Assembly: GCA_012965065.1 (NCBI GenBank)
Contig: DTSX01000112.1
Location: 23,883 to 63,695 of the forward strand
DNA from: Gammaproteobacteria bacterium
GTDB lineage: Bacteria; Pseudomonadota; Gammaproteobacteria; Steroidobacterales; UBA11654
DNA length: 39,813 bases
Direction of reading: 5' to 3'
The notes under the pieces are model-generated. The model was not told the origin of the DNA. It saw only the letters and a program-made list of their open reading frames with translations, and searched no databases. Both the position numbers and the translations under genes were made by a program. Within the stretch, counting starts at the first letter, position 1, and each line of letters opens with the position of its first letter. Of this stretch, positions 7,880 to 15,876 are shown piece by piece.

Positions 7880-8975
7880 CTACAAACCTTGTTTGAGACT
7901 GGCTTCAAGAAATTTATTGATATCTCCGTTCAGTATAGCTTCTGGATTGCTGGATTCAATTTGGGTTCTTAAATCTTTAACCCGAGATTGATCAAGAACG
8001 TAAGACCGTATTTGACTGCCCCAGCCTATGTCTGCTTTGGTTTCCTCTAAGGCTTGAGCTTGTTCTTGTCTCTTTTGTTTTTCCAATTCAAACAACCGGG
8101 CTCGTATTTGTTTCATTGCAGTGGCCTTGTTCTTGTGTTGAGACCGGTCGTTCTGGCATTGAACAACCGTTCCCGTTGGCAAGTGGGTGATTCGAACTGC
8201 AGATTCTGTGGTGTTAACGTGTTGACCACCAGCGCCACTGGCACGATAAACATCAATACGCAGATCTGATGGATCAATCTCAACGTCAAAATCATCTTCA
8301 ATTTCAGGTGAGACAAATACTGCGGCAAATGAAGTATGCCTTCGGTTCCCAGAATCAAATGGTGATTTTCTGACCAATCTATGCACGCCGGTTTCCGTTC
8401 TCAGCCAACCGTAAGCAAATTCTCCCGCTACATGGATGGTTGCACTTTTGATTCCTGCCACTTCCCCAGGAGAGATTTCTATTAATTCAGCTGAGAAATT
8501 ATTGGACTCGCACCATTTCATATACATTCTCAGCAACATATTCGCCCAATCTTGAGCCTCAGTCCCCCCGGAACCGGCTTGGACATCGAGGAAGGAATTC
8601 GAAGTATCCATTTCATGTCTGAACATTCGTTGGATTTCCAATTGGCTGATCTCAGCATCAAATGCTTTGACATCGTTTGTCAAATCATTCAGTGTTTTTT
8701 GATCGTCCTCACTGATTGCGAGTTCCAACAGTATCGAGGCGTCCTCCAAATTACTTGAGAACGTTTCAAGTGTAGAAAGGGTTTTTTCGAGCCTCGCCCG
8801 CTCTTGATTGAGATTGCGTGTCAGTTCCCTGTTCTCCCATATATCAGGGTCGTTAAGGGTCTCCAGTATCTCATTTAGGCGTTCTGACTTTTTGTCAAAG
8901 TCAAAGGTACCCCCTAAGGGCGTTGAAGCGTTCCTTTAATTCATCAATCGCTAATTTAATCTGTGTTTCATCCAC
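7880..8975 (-). CDS. prfB: Peptide chain release factor 2, with programmed +1 frameshift
   Basis: Release factor 2 recognises UGA and UAA stop codons. Reading from the GTG at 8975 (preceded by AGAGGA at a 7-base spacing) gives 24 codons ending ...NALRGYL and then an in-frame TGA at 8903-8901. A +1 slip at CTT TGA C continues in the long frame for 340 residues, total 364, close to the 365 of E. coli RF2. The codon-recognition tripeptide SPF (about 204-206) and the catalytic GGQ (about 249-251) are intact. Without the frameshift the gene would look like a 289-residue protein lacking its N-terminal domain. It follows the nuclease gene by 19 bases and precedes lysS. Confidence 0.97.
8900..8915 (-). 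promoter_or_regulatory. RF2 programmed +1 frameshift site (autoregulation)
   Basis: On the coding strand this reads AGGGGGTACCTTTGAC. It holds an internal Shine-Dalgarno-like AGGGGG, three bases, then the slippery CTT directly before TGA C. It differs from the E. coli site only by TAC for TAT. When RF2 is scarce, slow termination at the UGA lets the ribosome slip +1 and make full-length RF2. Confidence 0.95.
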
Positions 8976-8994
8976 CCCAAAATCCTCTGTCTTT

Positions 8995-9666
8995 CTAATC
9001 TATTATGTCAAACTTTGCCCGCAAATCTTTGAACTGCTCAATATAATCCTCTCGCTTTCCATAAAATACCTGAGGCCCATGTTTTTCTACAGCAATTGCG
9101 ATTACAACTTGAGATACAGGCATTTGAGTTCTTTCTTCAAACATGACTGCGTATGCAGCCGACTGCATGAAGTAAGCATCAATCCAATCCACTCTCTTGG
9201 GTTTAGAACTGGTTTTAAAATCAATGACAGATAAAACACCGTCCCACTCCGCTACCAAATCGACGGTTCCACCCACTCTGAGTGCGTTGCTGTACAGAGG
9301 GGCTTCAATGGCTTTGACTGTGCCCACGTGTTTGTCTAATTCTTCTGCCAATTGATTAAACATTTCTCCAATGAGTGGCATTTCTTCCTCGAAGAGGCTG
9401 CTTTGTGAAACCAATTCATTCCGAAGGTACAATTCTGCCAGTTTGTGAACTTTAGTACCTCGGGTGGTAGCCGCCTTGGTTATTTTATTTGCCGCTTCCT
9501 CCCCCACTCTCAGGCGCCAAGCTTGAATGGCTTCCCTAGAGAGAAGTCCAGTAATGGTCGTTACGGAAGGGTAGCGATCGCCTTCAGGTGTTTCATAAAA
9601 CCGTTTGCTATTGCCAGTAACGGTCTTAAGCTGAAAGAGCTCAACTAATTCGTGTTTGAATTTCAT
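8995..9666 (-). CDS. PD-(D/E)XK family exonuclease, MGME1/phage exonuclease-like
   Basis: Predicted single-strand DNA exonuclease of the RecB/Cas4-like PD-(D/E)XK superfamily. The 223 residues show the family order: YPSVTTITGLL near the N-terminus (32-42), H74 in RGTKVHKLAE, an acidic residue in AIEAPLYS (E121), D136 in GGTVDLV, the core D149-x-K151 in VIDFKTSSK, and the QxxxY motif (Q168, Y172). This layout resembles mitochondrial MGME1 and exonucleases of T7-like marine phages more than AddB or RecB. There are no adjacent helicase, cas or phage genes. It is 19 bases upstream of the RF2 start and probably co-transcribed with prfB. The exact cellular role cannot be told from sequence. Confidence 0.75.
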   Translation of the reverse strand: MKFKHELVELFQLKTVTGNSKRFYETPEGDRYPSVTTITGLLSREAIQAWRLRVGEEAANKITKAATTRGTKVHKLAELYLRNELVSQSSLFEEEMPLIGEMFNQLAEELDKHVGTVKAIEAPLYSNALRVGGTVDLVAEWDGVLSVIDFKTSSKPKRVDWIDAYFMQSAAYAVMFEERTQMPVSQVVIAIAVEKHGPQVFYGKREDYIEQFKDLRAKFDIID

Positions 9667-9668
9667 TA

Positions 9669-9722
9669 CTTACTGATTTGTTTAATCATGAATTATAATC
9701 AATCGGGAGAATACGTAATCAT
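9669..9722. promoter_or_regulatory. Divergent promoter region with shared palindromic -10 box
   Basis: Between the divergent nuclease and Mth938-like genes, ATTATAAT (9692-9699) is its own reverse complement, so TATAAT can be read on both strands. On the plus strand a weak -35 TTACTG (9670-9675) lies 18 bases upstream. The minus-strand -35 is poor. Assigned by eye only. Confidence 0.35.
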
Positions 9723-9736
9723 AAATGATTTTTTAA

Positions 9737-10093
9737 ATGAAAGAGACATATAACTCACTTATAGAATCAGTTGGTAGTGGAAAAATTCAATACCAGGGCA
9801 AGTGGTATGAAGAGAGTTTAATCATAGGTATTGATAAGATTATTTACCCATGGAAACACCCTGGTGTTGCAGATTTGGAAGTGAGTGATTTTGAGTCAGC
9901 TTTTGAAGGCAACACCGAAGTTATATTGCTAGGGACAGGAAGGAAACAAGTCTTTCCAGACACACACCTCGTCACCAAGATCCTGAAAAGAGGAGTTGGC
10001 ATTGAAGTGATGGATTCGAAAAGTGCCTGTCGAACATTCAATCTGCTTGTGTCTGAATATCGCCGACCATTGGCTATGTTGATGTTGGAGTAG
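9737..10093 (+). CDS. Mth938-like (DUF498) domain protein
   Basis: Single-domain protein of 118 residues from the Mth938/NDUFAF3/AAMDC fold family. The hallmark LLGTGRKQVFPD (64-75) is present, followed by GVGIEVMDSKSACRTFNLL and a closing RRPLAMLMLE. The eukaryotic relative NDUFAF3 is a complex I assembly factor, but the bacterial function is not established. It stands alone on the plus strand, divergent from the nuclease gene and convergent with the long surE-side operon. No good Shine-Dalgarno is seen before the ATG, so the start is the first ATG in frame. Confidence 0.82.
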   Translation: MKETYNSLIESVGSGKIQYQGKWYEESLIIGIDKIIYPWKHPGVADLEVSDFESAFEGNTEVILLGTGRKQVFPDTHLVTKILKRGVGIEVMDSKSACRTFNLLVSEYRRPLAMLMLE

Positions 10094-10106
10094 GATTACC
10101 TTTTTC

Positions 10107-10196
10107 TTATTTTTTTCCAGTTAAGCGAGAAATTATAAAATAAATCGCCAACGCAACTGCAAGGATTAACAATATTCTCAGCAGTCCGACAGACAT
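10107..10196 (-). CDS. Small single-pass membrane protein, translationally coupled to the YqaA-like gene
   Basis: A 29-codon frame whose ATG overlaps the stop of the upstream DedA-like gene by one base (TAATG), the same coupling seen for sdhB-sdhE. The product begins MSVGLLRILLILAVALAIYF, an uninterrupted hydrophobic helix of about 18 residues, and ends with the basic tail SRLTGKK. This is a regular single-span topology with a positive end. It fills the gap to the convergent Mth938-like gene. I recognise no family with certainty; the N-terminus faintly recalls the start of PP0621-type small proteins, of which it could be a shortened relative. It could also be a chance frame. Confidence 0.5.
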   Translation of the reverse strand: MSVGLLRILLILAVALAIYFIISRLTGKK

Positions 10197-10780
10197 TACA
10201 ACGACTTATAAACGACAAATAGAACAAACAGTATTAAAAGCAACCAACCCAGCCTATCGATATTTCTTCGAATAGCCGGCATTCCTTTCTCTCCGCCAAA
10301 ATACGCAGCCCAGGCGACCAGATAAAATCTAATTCCCCTCGAAGCCACTGCAGCGGTGACAAAGAAAACAAAATTCAGATCCATTGCACCTGCAGTGATG
10401 GTAAATAGCCAGTAGGGAACAATTGAGATTCCAGCAACGAAAACCACACCAACCCCCCAAGTAGAAAACCAATCCATGGCTTGGATATAAGTCGATTGCA
10501 GTCCCAGGGCCGTAAACAGTTCCAAAGCATAATCGAGAGCAAAAAATCCAATGGCAAAGCCAATACAGCTGCCAAGAACCGAGCCGAGTAAAGTTATGCC
10601 GGCGTAGAACCAGGCCTTCTTGGGCTTTGACAGAGTCATGGGTACCAAAACAACATCGGGGGGTATTGGAATAAAAAACCAAGACTCAAAAAAACTGTGC
10701 AGGAAAAGAAAATAAATTGCTCTGGGTCTGGATGCGACCTCCAGTGCATAATTAAATATCTTGGTAAAAAGACGCTTCAT
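10196..10780 (-). CDS. YqaA/DedA-family (VTT domain) membrane protein
   Basis: Integral membrane protein of 194 residues with a VTT/SNARE-associated (DedA) domain. Several hydrophobic helices are visible, with the family segments SFFESWFFIPIPPDVVLVPM (about 29-48), a glycine-rich GSVLGSCIGFAIGFF and GISIVPYWLFTITAGAMDL. DedA proteins are linked to lipid scrambling and membrane homeostasis; for the YqaA branch the substrate is not known. Its ATG overlaps the surE stop by 4 bases. In Xanthomonas-like genomes a yqaA gene occupies the same position after surE (with pcm between). Confidence 0.85.
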   Translation of the reverse strand: MKRLFTKIFNYALEVASRPRAIYFLFLHSFFESWFFIPIPPDVVLVPMTLSKPKKAWFYAGITLLGSVLGSCIGFAIGFFALDYALELFTALGLQSTYIQAMDWFSTWGVGVVFVAGISIVPYWLFTITAGAMDLNFVFFVTAAVASRGIRFYLVAWAAYFGGEKGMPAIRRNIDRLGWLLLILFVLFVVYKSL

Positions 10781-11529
10781 AACAACTGACCATCAATCCA
10801 TTCTTGCAAATCCTTACCCACTGAATGCTCAGTAAAATCTGATATCAACGGTGTTATGGAAACGCAATCATGCTCAACGGCAAAAAAATCTGTGCCTTCT
10901 GAGCCATCTTTGGGTGGTGGGGGTGGTCCAAGCCAATAAACATTTTCACCAAAAAGGTCTTTGTCTGGCTTAAATAGATCGGGGACAGACCGCTTTCCCA
11001 ATCGAGTTATGGCATAACCCTGTACATTCTCAAAGGGGATATCCGGGATATTAACGTTTAAGGTTTTTGCTGGTACATTTGGGTTTTTTATTAAGGATTT
11101 AACTAGGTTATGAGCAACCTCTACTGCGGTATTCAAATGGATTGGTTTTCTATTTACAATCGATATAGCCAAGCACGGAACGTCAATAAAACGCCCTCCC
11201 ATGGCGGCACCAACGGTACCTGAGTACAAGACATCATCGCCTAAATTGGCCCCGAGATTTATCCCACTAATGACCAAATCGGGTCGACGATCGCAAATGG
11301 TTGTTGCTGCAAGATGGATGCAGTCGCATGGGGTTCCATTGACGTAATAACCGTTGTCTTGAAATTTTCTTATTCTTAAAGGATTTTTTATTGTCAATGA
11401 GCTGCTGGCCCCACTGCAATTGGTCTCTGGTGCAACGATGGTTAAATTTGCTAGATCCGATAATGCCGACTCAAGGGCTTTTATCCCCTTGGAATAGTAG
11501 CCATCGTCATTGCACAATAATATTTCCAT
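10777..11529 (-). CDS. surE: 5'/3'-nucleotidase SurE
   Basis: Metal-dependent nucleoside monophosphatase of stationary-phase survival. All active-site markers are present: NDDG at residues 7-10 (metal ligands D8, D9), S39 in ETNCSGASSSLT, and N91 in SGINLGANLGDDVLYSGT. Its 250 residues match E. coli SurE (253). It is coupled to the downstream DedA-like gene by a 4-base overlap. The genes normally upstream (truD, ispF, ispD) and downstream (pcm, nlpD, rpoS) are all absent here. Confidence 0.97.
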   Translation of the reverse strand: MEILLCNDDGYYSKGIKALESALSDLANLTIVAPETNCSGASSSLTIKNPLRIRKFQDNGYYVNGTPCDCIHLAATTICDRRPDLVISGINLGANLGDDVLYSGTVGAAMGGRFIDVPCLAISIVNRKPIHLNTAVEVAHNLVKSLIKNPNVPAKTLNVNIPDIPFENVQGYAITRLGKRSVPDLFKPDKDLFGENVYWLGPPPPPKDGSEGTDFFAVEHDCVSITPLISDFTEHSVGKDLQEWIDGQLL

Positions 11530-11538
11530 AACGGGATT

Positions 11539-11616
11539 TTACAAAGATGTAACTAAGGATTCCATCCGTGCCTGATGTTCATCAGAAAACCAATAGTTAG
11601 CTGCCCAGTTAGTCAT
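11539..11616 (-). CDS. Possible 25-residue small ORF between ftsB and surE
   Basis: An ATG overlapping the last 8 bases of ftsB (ATGACTAA) opens a 25-codon frame that begins MTNWAANYWF and ends ESLVTSL, finishing 9 bases before the surE ATG. It fills the space left by the missing ispD-ispF-truD genes. No family is recognised and there is no strong Shine-Dalgarno. It may be a real leader or small protein, a gene remnant, or chance. Confidence 0.3.
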   Translation of the reverse strand: MTNWAANYWFSDEHQARMESLVTSL

Positions 11617-11911
11617 CCGTCTTTGCTTCCAAATCTGGTCTTGGCTTAGTTAGCAAATAAAACTCTTCGCCCTCTTTAATCATTCCAATGTCCTCTCTGG
11701 CTTTTTCTTCAATTGCCGAATAACCGTCTTTTAGATCTTTTATTTCCTCTCTGAGCTGAGAATTTCTAGAAACCATTTCATTGTTCTCTTTCTGCTGATC
11801 TTGAATTAGTTCTTTAATCTCAGCAACACGGGAGTAGCCGTCTTTGGTTAGCCAAATATTAACTTGCATCATCACTAGGAGAAGAACCAACAGTAAAGCT
11901 ATAAATTTCAT
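11609..11911 (-). CDS. ftsB: Cell division protein FtsB
   Basis: Divisome protein of the FtsQLB complex, which licenses septal peptidoglycan synthesis. Its 100 residues (E. coli 103) show one N-terminal membrane helix (about 3-19), a periplasmic coiled coil with heptad-like spacing (about 25-65), and the conserved tail ARED.GM.KEGEEFYL-like sequence (EKAREDIGMIKEGEEFYLL). It follows eno by 15 bases, the standard eno-ftsB pair. Confidence 0.93.
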   Translation of the reverse strand: MKFIALLLVLLLVMMQVNIWLTKDGYSRVAEIKELIQDQQKENNEMVSRNSQLREEIKDLKDGYSAIEEKAREDIGMIKEGEEFYLLTKPRPDLEAKTDD

Positions 11912-11926
11912 GCAATCAGTCTGGTG

Positions 11927-13213
11927 CTATAAATCAAAAAGAGAGCTGAATGCGTTCTGGCCTAAATACACTGCGTCCTGGGCTAATATTTCTTCTATCC
12001 TGAGCAACCGATTGTATTTTTCCACCCGATCAGATCGAGACAATGAACCTGTCTTAATTTGTGTAGCTGAACTGCTTACTGCAATATCTGCAATTGTGGT
12101 ATCGGCTGTTTCTCCTGATCGATGCGAAATAATCGCAGTGTAGTTTGAGGATTCTGCCATCTCCAGTGCTGCAAATGTTTCGGTCAAGGTTCCAATCTGA
12201 TTGGGTTTGATTAATATTGAATTGGCTATACCCTTGTTGATTCCTTCTTGGAATATTTTGGTATTGGTTACAAACACATCGTCACCCACCAATTGAACTC
12301 GATCGCCAATTGATTGGGTCAATTTTTCCCAACCAGCCCAATCGTCTTCAGAAAGACCATCTTCAATACTGATGATCGGGTAATCGGTCGATATTTTAGT
12401 TAAATATTCAACAAATTCGTCGGAGTCAAATGTTTGGCCTGTGGATGAAAAATGGTATTTTCCGTCTTCACAGAATTCCGAAGCTGCAACATCAAGACCC
12501 AAATAAATATCCTTTCCAGACTGAAAACCAGCTAATTCTATGGCTTCCTGGATAGTGTCCAATGCTGCGATATTACTCGGAAGATTGGGGGCAAATCCAC
12601 CTTCATCTCCAACAGCCGTGCTGAGTCCTTGATTCTTCAATACTGACTTCAATGAATGAAATACCTCAACACCCAACCGCAGTGCTTCACTGAAACTGTC
12701 AGCACCGATGGGTAAAATCATAAACTCTTGGATGTCGATATTATTGTCTGCATGTTCACCGCCATTGATTATATTCATCTGAGGAACAGGCAAACCACAA
12801 TTGCTCGGGTTGAAGTACTGAAATAATTCTTTTCCTAAAAAAGACGCTGCAGAGTGGGCAGAAGCCAAGGAAACCGCCAATATTGCATTTGCACCCAATC
12901 TCGATTTATTTTCCGTGCCATCCAACTCAATGAGCGTTTTATCTATCTCATTCTGTTCCAATACAGATTTACCTATGAGTGTTTTTTGAATTTCAGTGTT
13001 GATGTTTGTAACTGCCGAATAAACACCTTTGCCGTGAAATTCAGGTCTATCCCTATCTCTTAACTCAACAGCCTCTCGACTACCGGTTGAAGCACCTGAG
13101 GGAACAGATGATTTGCCTCTGCTTCCATTTTCCAAGGTAATTTCAACCTCCACGGTTGGATTGCCTCTTGAATCTAAAATTTGCCTGCCATGTATTGATT
13201 TAATTTCTGACAT
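11927..13213 (-). CDS. eno: Enolase
   Basis: Glycolytic interconversion of 2-phosphoglycerate and PEP; also part of the RNA degradosome in some gammaproteobacteria. The 428 residues (E. coli 432) carry catalytic E204 in GDEGGFAPN, metal ligands D241, E284 and D311, and catalytic K336 in ILIKPNQIGTLTET. A good Shine-Dalgarno AGGG lies 6 bases before the ATG. It is between kdsA and ftsB. With the GTP-PEPCK elsewhere in this window it can serve gluconeogenesis. Confidence 0.98.
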   Translation of the reverse strand: MSEIKSIHGRQILDSRGNPTVEVEITLENGSRGKSSVPSGASTGSREAVELRDRDRPEFHGKGVYSAVTNINTEIQKTLIGKSVLEQNEIDKTLIELDGTENKSRLGANAILAVSLASAHSAASFLGKELFQYFNPSNCGLPVPQMNIINGGEHADNNIDIQEFMILPIGADSFSEALRLGVEVFHSLKSVLKNQGLSTAVGDEGGFAPNLPSNIAALDTIQEAIELAGFQSGKDIYLGLDVAASEFCEDGKYHFSSTGQTFDSDEFVEYLTKISTDYPIISIEDGLSEDDWAGWEKLTQSIGDRVQLVGDDVFVTNTKIFQEGINKGIANSILIKPNQIGTLTETFAALEMAESSNYTAIISHRSGETADTTIADIAVSSSATQIKTGSLSRSDRVEKYNRLLRIEEILAQDAVYLGQNAFSSLFDL

Positions 13214-13252
13214 TTAAAACCCTATCTGATTGTCTGTGAGTTTTTTCAACAA

Positions 13253-14074
13253 TCAGTTGTCTTGCTTAACGATCGTATCGATCTCTTTTAAAACATGTAA
13301 AAGTGGGGCCAACTGATTGAGTGGCAACGAATTGGGTCCATCGCTGAGTGCCTTGTCAGGATCAGGATGTGTCTCCATGAAAATACCTGCAACACCGGTG
13401 GCAACTGCAGCTCTGGCCAATGCCGGAATGTATTCTTTCTGGCCTCCTGAAGAAGATCCTTGACCACCCGGGAGTTGCAGTGAATGTGTGGAATCAAAGA
13501 TGACAGGGCAACCGGTTTCCCTAAGAATAATTAAAGAACGCATGTCAGCAACCAAGTTGTTGTAGCCAAAGCTATAGCCTCTCTCACAAACTAATACATT
13601 CTCATTGTTCACCGATTTGGCCTTGTCTACGACATTCTGCATTTCCCAAGGCGAGAGGAATTGGCCTTTTTTGATATTCATAGGTTTGTTTTGTTTGGCA
13701 ACATTTAGAATGAAATTGGTTTGCCTGCATAAAAACGCAGGTGTCTGCAGGACATCAACCACCGAGGCAACCTCCTCCAGAGGGGTATCCTCATGAACAT
13801 CAGTCAAAACCGGCACCCCAATGGTTTGCTTAATGCTTTCCAAAATGCGGAGGCCTTCTTCTACACCTGGGCCTCTATAGCTTGACACAGAACTTCTGTT
13901 GGCCTTGTCAAAAGATGATTTGTATATGAATGGTATCTCCAGTTTCTTGGTGATTTCTGCAATACTGCCAGCAACATCGTGAGCAAGACCGGCCGATTCT
14001 ATAACACAAGGTCCTGCTATCAGGAGCATAGGCAGTTTATTACCCACATTAATATTTCCAATTTTAATCGTCAT
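13253..14074 (-). CDS. kdsA: 3-deoxy-8-phosphooctulonate synthase, metal-dependent type
   Basis: Condenses PEP with arabinose-5-phosphate to KDO-8-phosphate for the LPS inner core. The 273 residues include KSSFDKANRSSVSSYRGPG, DVHED, and FMETHPDPDKALSDGPN. The N-terminal motif GPCVIES has a cysteine (C23) where E. coli KdsA has asparagine, and the loop QLPGGQGSSSGG is like Aquifex; both point to the metal-dependent class. An 8-bp inverted repeat (13226-13233 with 13249-13256) spans its stop codon before eno. Confidence 0.96.
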   Translation of the reverse strand: MTIKIGNINVGNKLPMLLIAGPCVIESAGLAHDVAGSIAEITKKLEIPFIYKSSFDKANRSSVSSYRGPGVEEGLRILESIKQTIGVPVLTDVHEDTPLEEVASVVDVLQTPAFLCRQTNFILNVAKQNKPMNIKKGQFLSPWEMQNVVDKAKSVNNENVLVCERGYSFGYNNLVADMRSLIILRETGCPVIFDSTHSLQLPGGQGSSSGGQKEYIPALARAAVATGVAGIFMETHPDPDKALSDGPNSLPLNQLAPLLHVLKEIDTIVKQDN

Positions 14075-14135
14075 TTTTTAACTCTTTATATTTTGATTTT
14101 ACCAAGAATCAGCTTTTTGATTGAACCAGTTTAAC

Positions 14136-15752
14136 TTATATTTTTTTTGATGCTCGTACGAAGGACTCAAACAAAGGGTGTCCCTTTCTGGGTGTTGAAG
14201 TGAATTCAGGGTGAAATTGACAGGCAAGGAACCAAGGGTGATTCTCCAATTCTATGATCTCAACCAAACCGTCTTTGGAATGACCTGAAAATTTCAAACC
14301 TTTGTCCTGTAAATCATTTTTGAAGTTGTTGTTGAACTCGTATCGATGTCTGTGCCTTTCAAAAACAGAATCTTTTTGATAAATACGTTTTGCCAAGGAT
14401 TGATCTGACAGCATGCATTCCTGTGCGCCAAGCCTCATACTGCCCCCTAAATCAGAAAGTTCGTTCCTATTTTCAACGGATCCATCGGTATTCATCCATT
14501 CCGTTATCAAAGCAATTACAGGGGCCTTGGTACCGGGGTTAAATTCGGTACTGTTTGCGTCGCTTAAATTTAGAATATTTCTTGCAAACTCAATGATAGC
14601 AGCCTGCAAACCAAGGCAAATCCCTAAATACGGTACGTTGTTTTCTCTGGCAAATTGAATCGAATCGATCATCCCTTCTATACCCCGATCGCCAAATCCA
14701 CCCGGTATTAAAATAGCATCCATGGATTCCAATAACGGTCCTGCTCCTCGCATTTGGATTTCTTCGGATTCAACATATTCAATTTGAATGTCAACACGTG
14801 TCTTAAACCCTGCGTGCCTAAGAGCCTCACTCAAAGAGATGTAAGAATCCCTAAAATCTACATACTTACCAACCATTGCAATCCGAACCTGTCCGTTGCT
14901 GTTGTTTTTTGCTTGCAAAACAGTTTCCCAGTCACGCAGATCTGGCTTGGGAGCATTAAGGTTGAGTTTGTTAACAATAATATCGTCCAAGCCCTGCTCT
15001 CTTAGAATCATAGGTATTTCATAAATATCTTGGGCATCGTGTGCTGAAATCACTGCCGCCTCAGTTACATTGGTGAACAATGCTATTTTTTTACGTTGTT
15101 CTTCAGGAAGCGGCTTTTCTGAACGACAGACCAGTACATCCGGCTGTATTCCAATTGATCTCAATTCCTTGACTGAATGTTGTGTTGGTTTTGTTTTGAG
15201 TTCGGCTGCAGTCTTTATATAGGGAACCAGAGTGAGGTGAACATAAGCAACCTCGTAACCATTTTTTTCCAAACCCATTTGACGAATTGCCTCTAAAAAA
15301 GGCAATGATTCAATATCACCGATTGTCCCCCCAATCTCAACTATAGTGACATCAAAACCTTTTGAGCCATTTTTGATGTTTTCCTTTATCTCATCAGTAA
15401 CGTGAGGAATCACTTGCACTGTGGCACCTAAATAATCACCCTTTCTCTCTTTAATAATCACATTCTCGTAGACCTTGCCAGCTGTAAAGTTGCTTTTTTT
15501 GCTGGTTATTTTGTTAACAAACCTTTCGTAATGACCTAAATCCAGATCCGCTTCGGTGCCATCTTCTGTTACAAAAACCTCTCCGTGTTGATACGGACTC
15601 ATCGTCCCGGGATCTACATTTAAATAGGGATCCAATTTCATCATTCCGACTTTTAATCCTCTAGCTTCAAGAATTGCGCCGAGCGATGCAGACGTAACCC
15701 CCTTACCAAGTGCTGAGACTACGCCCCCAGTGACGAAAATAAAGTGTGACAT
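14136..15752 (-). CDS. pyrG: CTP synthase
   Basis: Converts UTP to CTP with glutamine or ammonia. The N-terminal synthase domain starts FVTGGVVSALGKGVTSASLG with its ATP-binding loop. The C-terminal class I glutamine amidotransferase domain (about 290-538) has the nucleophile in GICLGLQ and the His-Glu pair in FHPEF. The 538 residues fit the family (E. coli 545). A GGA precedes the ATG. A 124-base spacer after tilS holds a candidate promoter of its own. Confidence 0.98.
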   Translation of the reverse strand: MSHFIFVTGGVVSALGKGVTSASLGAILEARGLKVGMMKLDPYLNVDPGTMSPYQHGEVFVTEDGTEADLDLGHYERFVNKITSKKSNFTAGKVYENVIIKERKGDYLGATVQVIPHVTDEIKENIKNGSKGFDVTIVEIGGTIGDIESLPFLEAIRQMGLEKNGYEVAYVHLTLVPYIKTAAELKTKPTQHSVKELRSIGIQPDVLVCRSEKPLPEEQRKKIALFTNVTEAAVISAHDAQDIYEIPMILREQGLDDIIVNKLNLNAPKPDLRDWETVLQAKNNSNGQVRIAMVGKYVDFRDSYISLSEALRHAGFKTRVDIQIEYVESEEIQMRGAGPLLESMDAILIPGGFGDRGIEGMIDSIQFARENNVPYLGICLGLQAAIIEFARNILNLSDANSTEFNPGTKAPVIALITEWMNTDGSVENRNELSDLGGSMRLGAQECMLSDQSLAKRIYQKDSVFERHRHRYEFNNNFKNDLQDKGLKFSGHSKDGLVEIIELENHPWFLACQFHPEFTSTPRKGHPLFESFVRASKKI

Positions 15753-15795
15753 ATCCGGGTTTTGCTTTGTTCCAATCAGTTATTTTTCTTTTGGG

Positions 15796-15826
15796 ATTTT
15801 ATTATTTATATTGGGGAATCCCAATA
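15796..15826 (-). promoter_or_regulatory. Candidate pyrG promoter overlapping an inverted repeat
   Basis: On the minus strand, -35 TTGGGA (complement of 15819-15824) and -10 TAAAAT (complement of 15796-15801) are separated by 17 bases, with a leader of about 36 bases to the pyrG ATG. A 7-bp inverted repeat TATTGGG/CCCAATA with a 4-base loop (15809-15826) covers the -35 box and part of the spacer, which could be an operator or a weak hairpin. Confidence 0.4.
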
Positions 15827-15876
15827 CCAATATCCCGGTATTTGAAGTTAACAGATATTGTCAGATTGGACAATCA

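Noticed and set aside
13226..13256. 8-bp inverted repeat CTGATTGT/ACAATCAG between kdsA and eno
   Set aside because: Perfect stem but a 15-base loop and no T run after it on the minus strand; could be an RNA processing hairpin but not a supported terminator.
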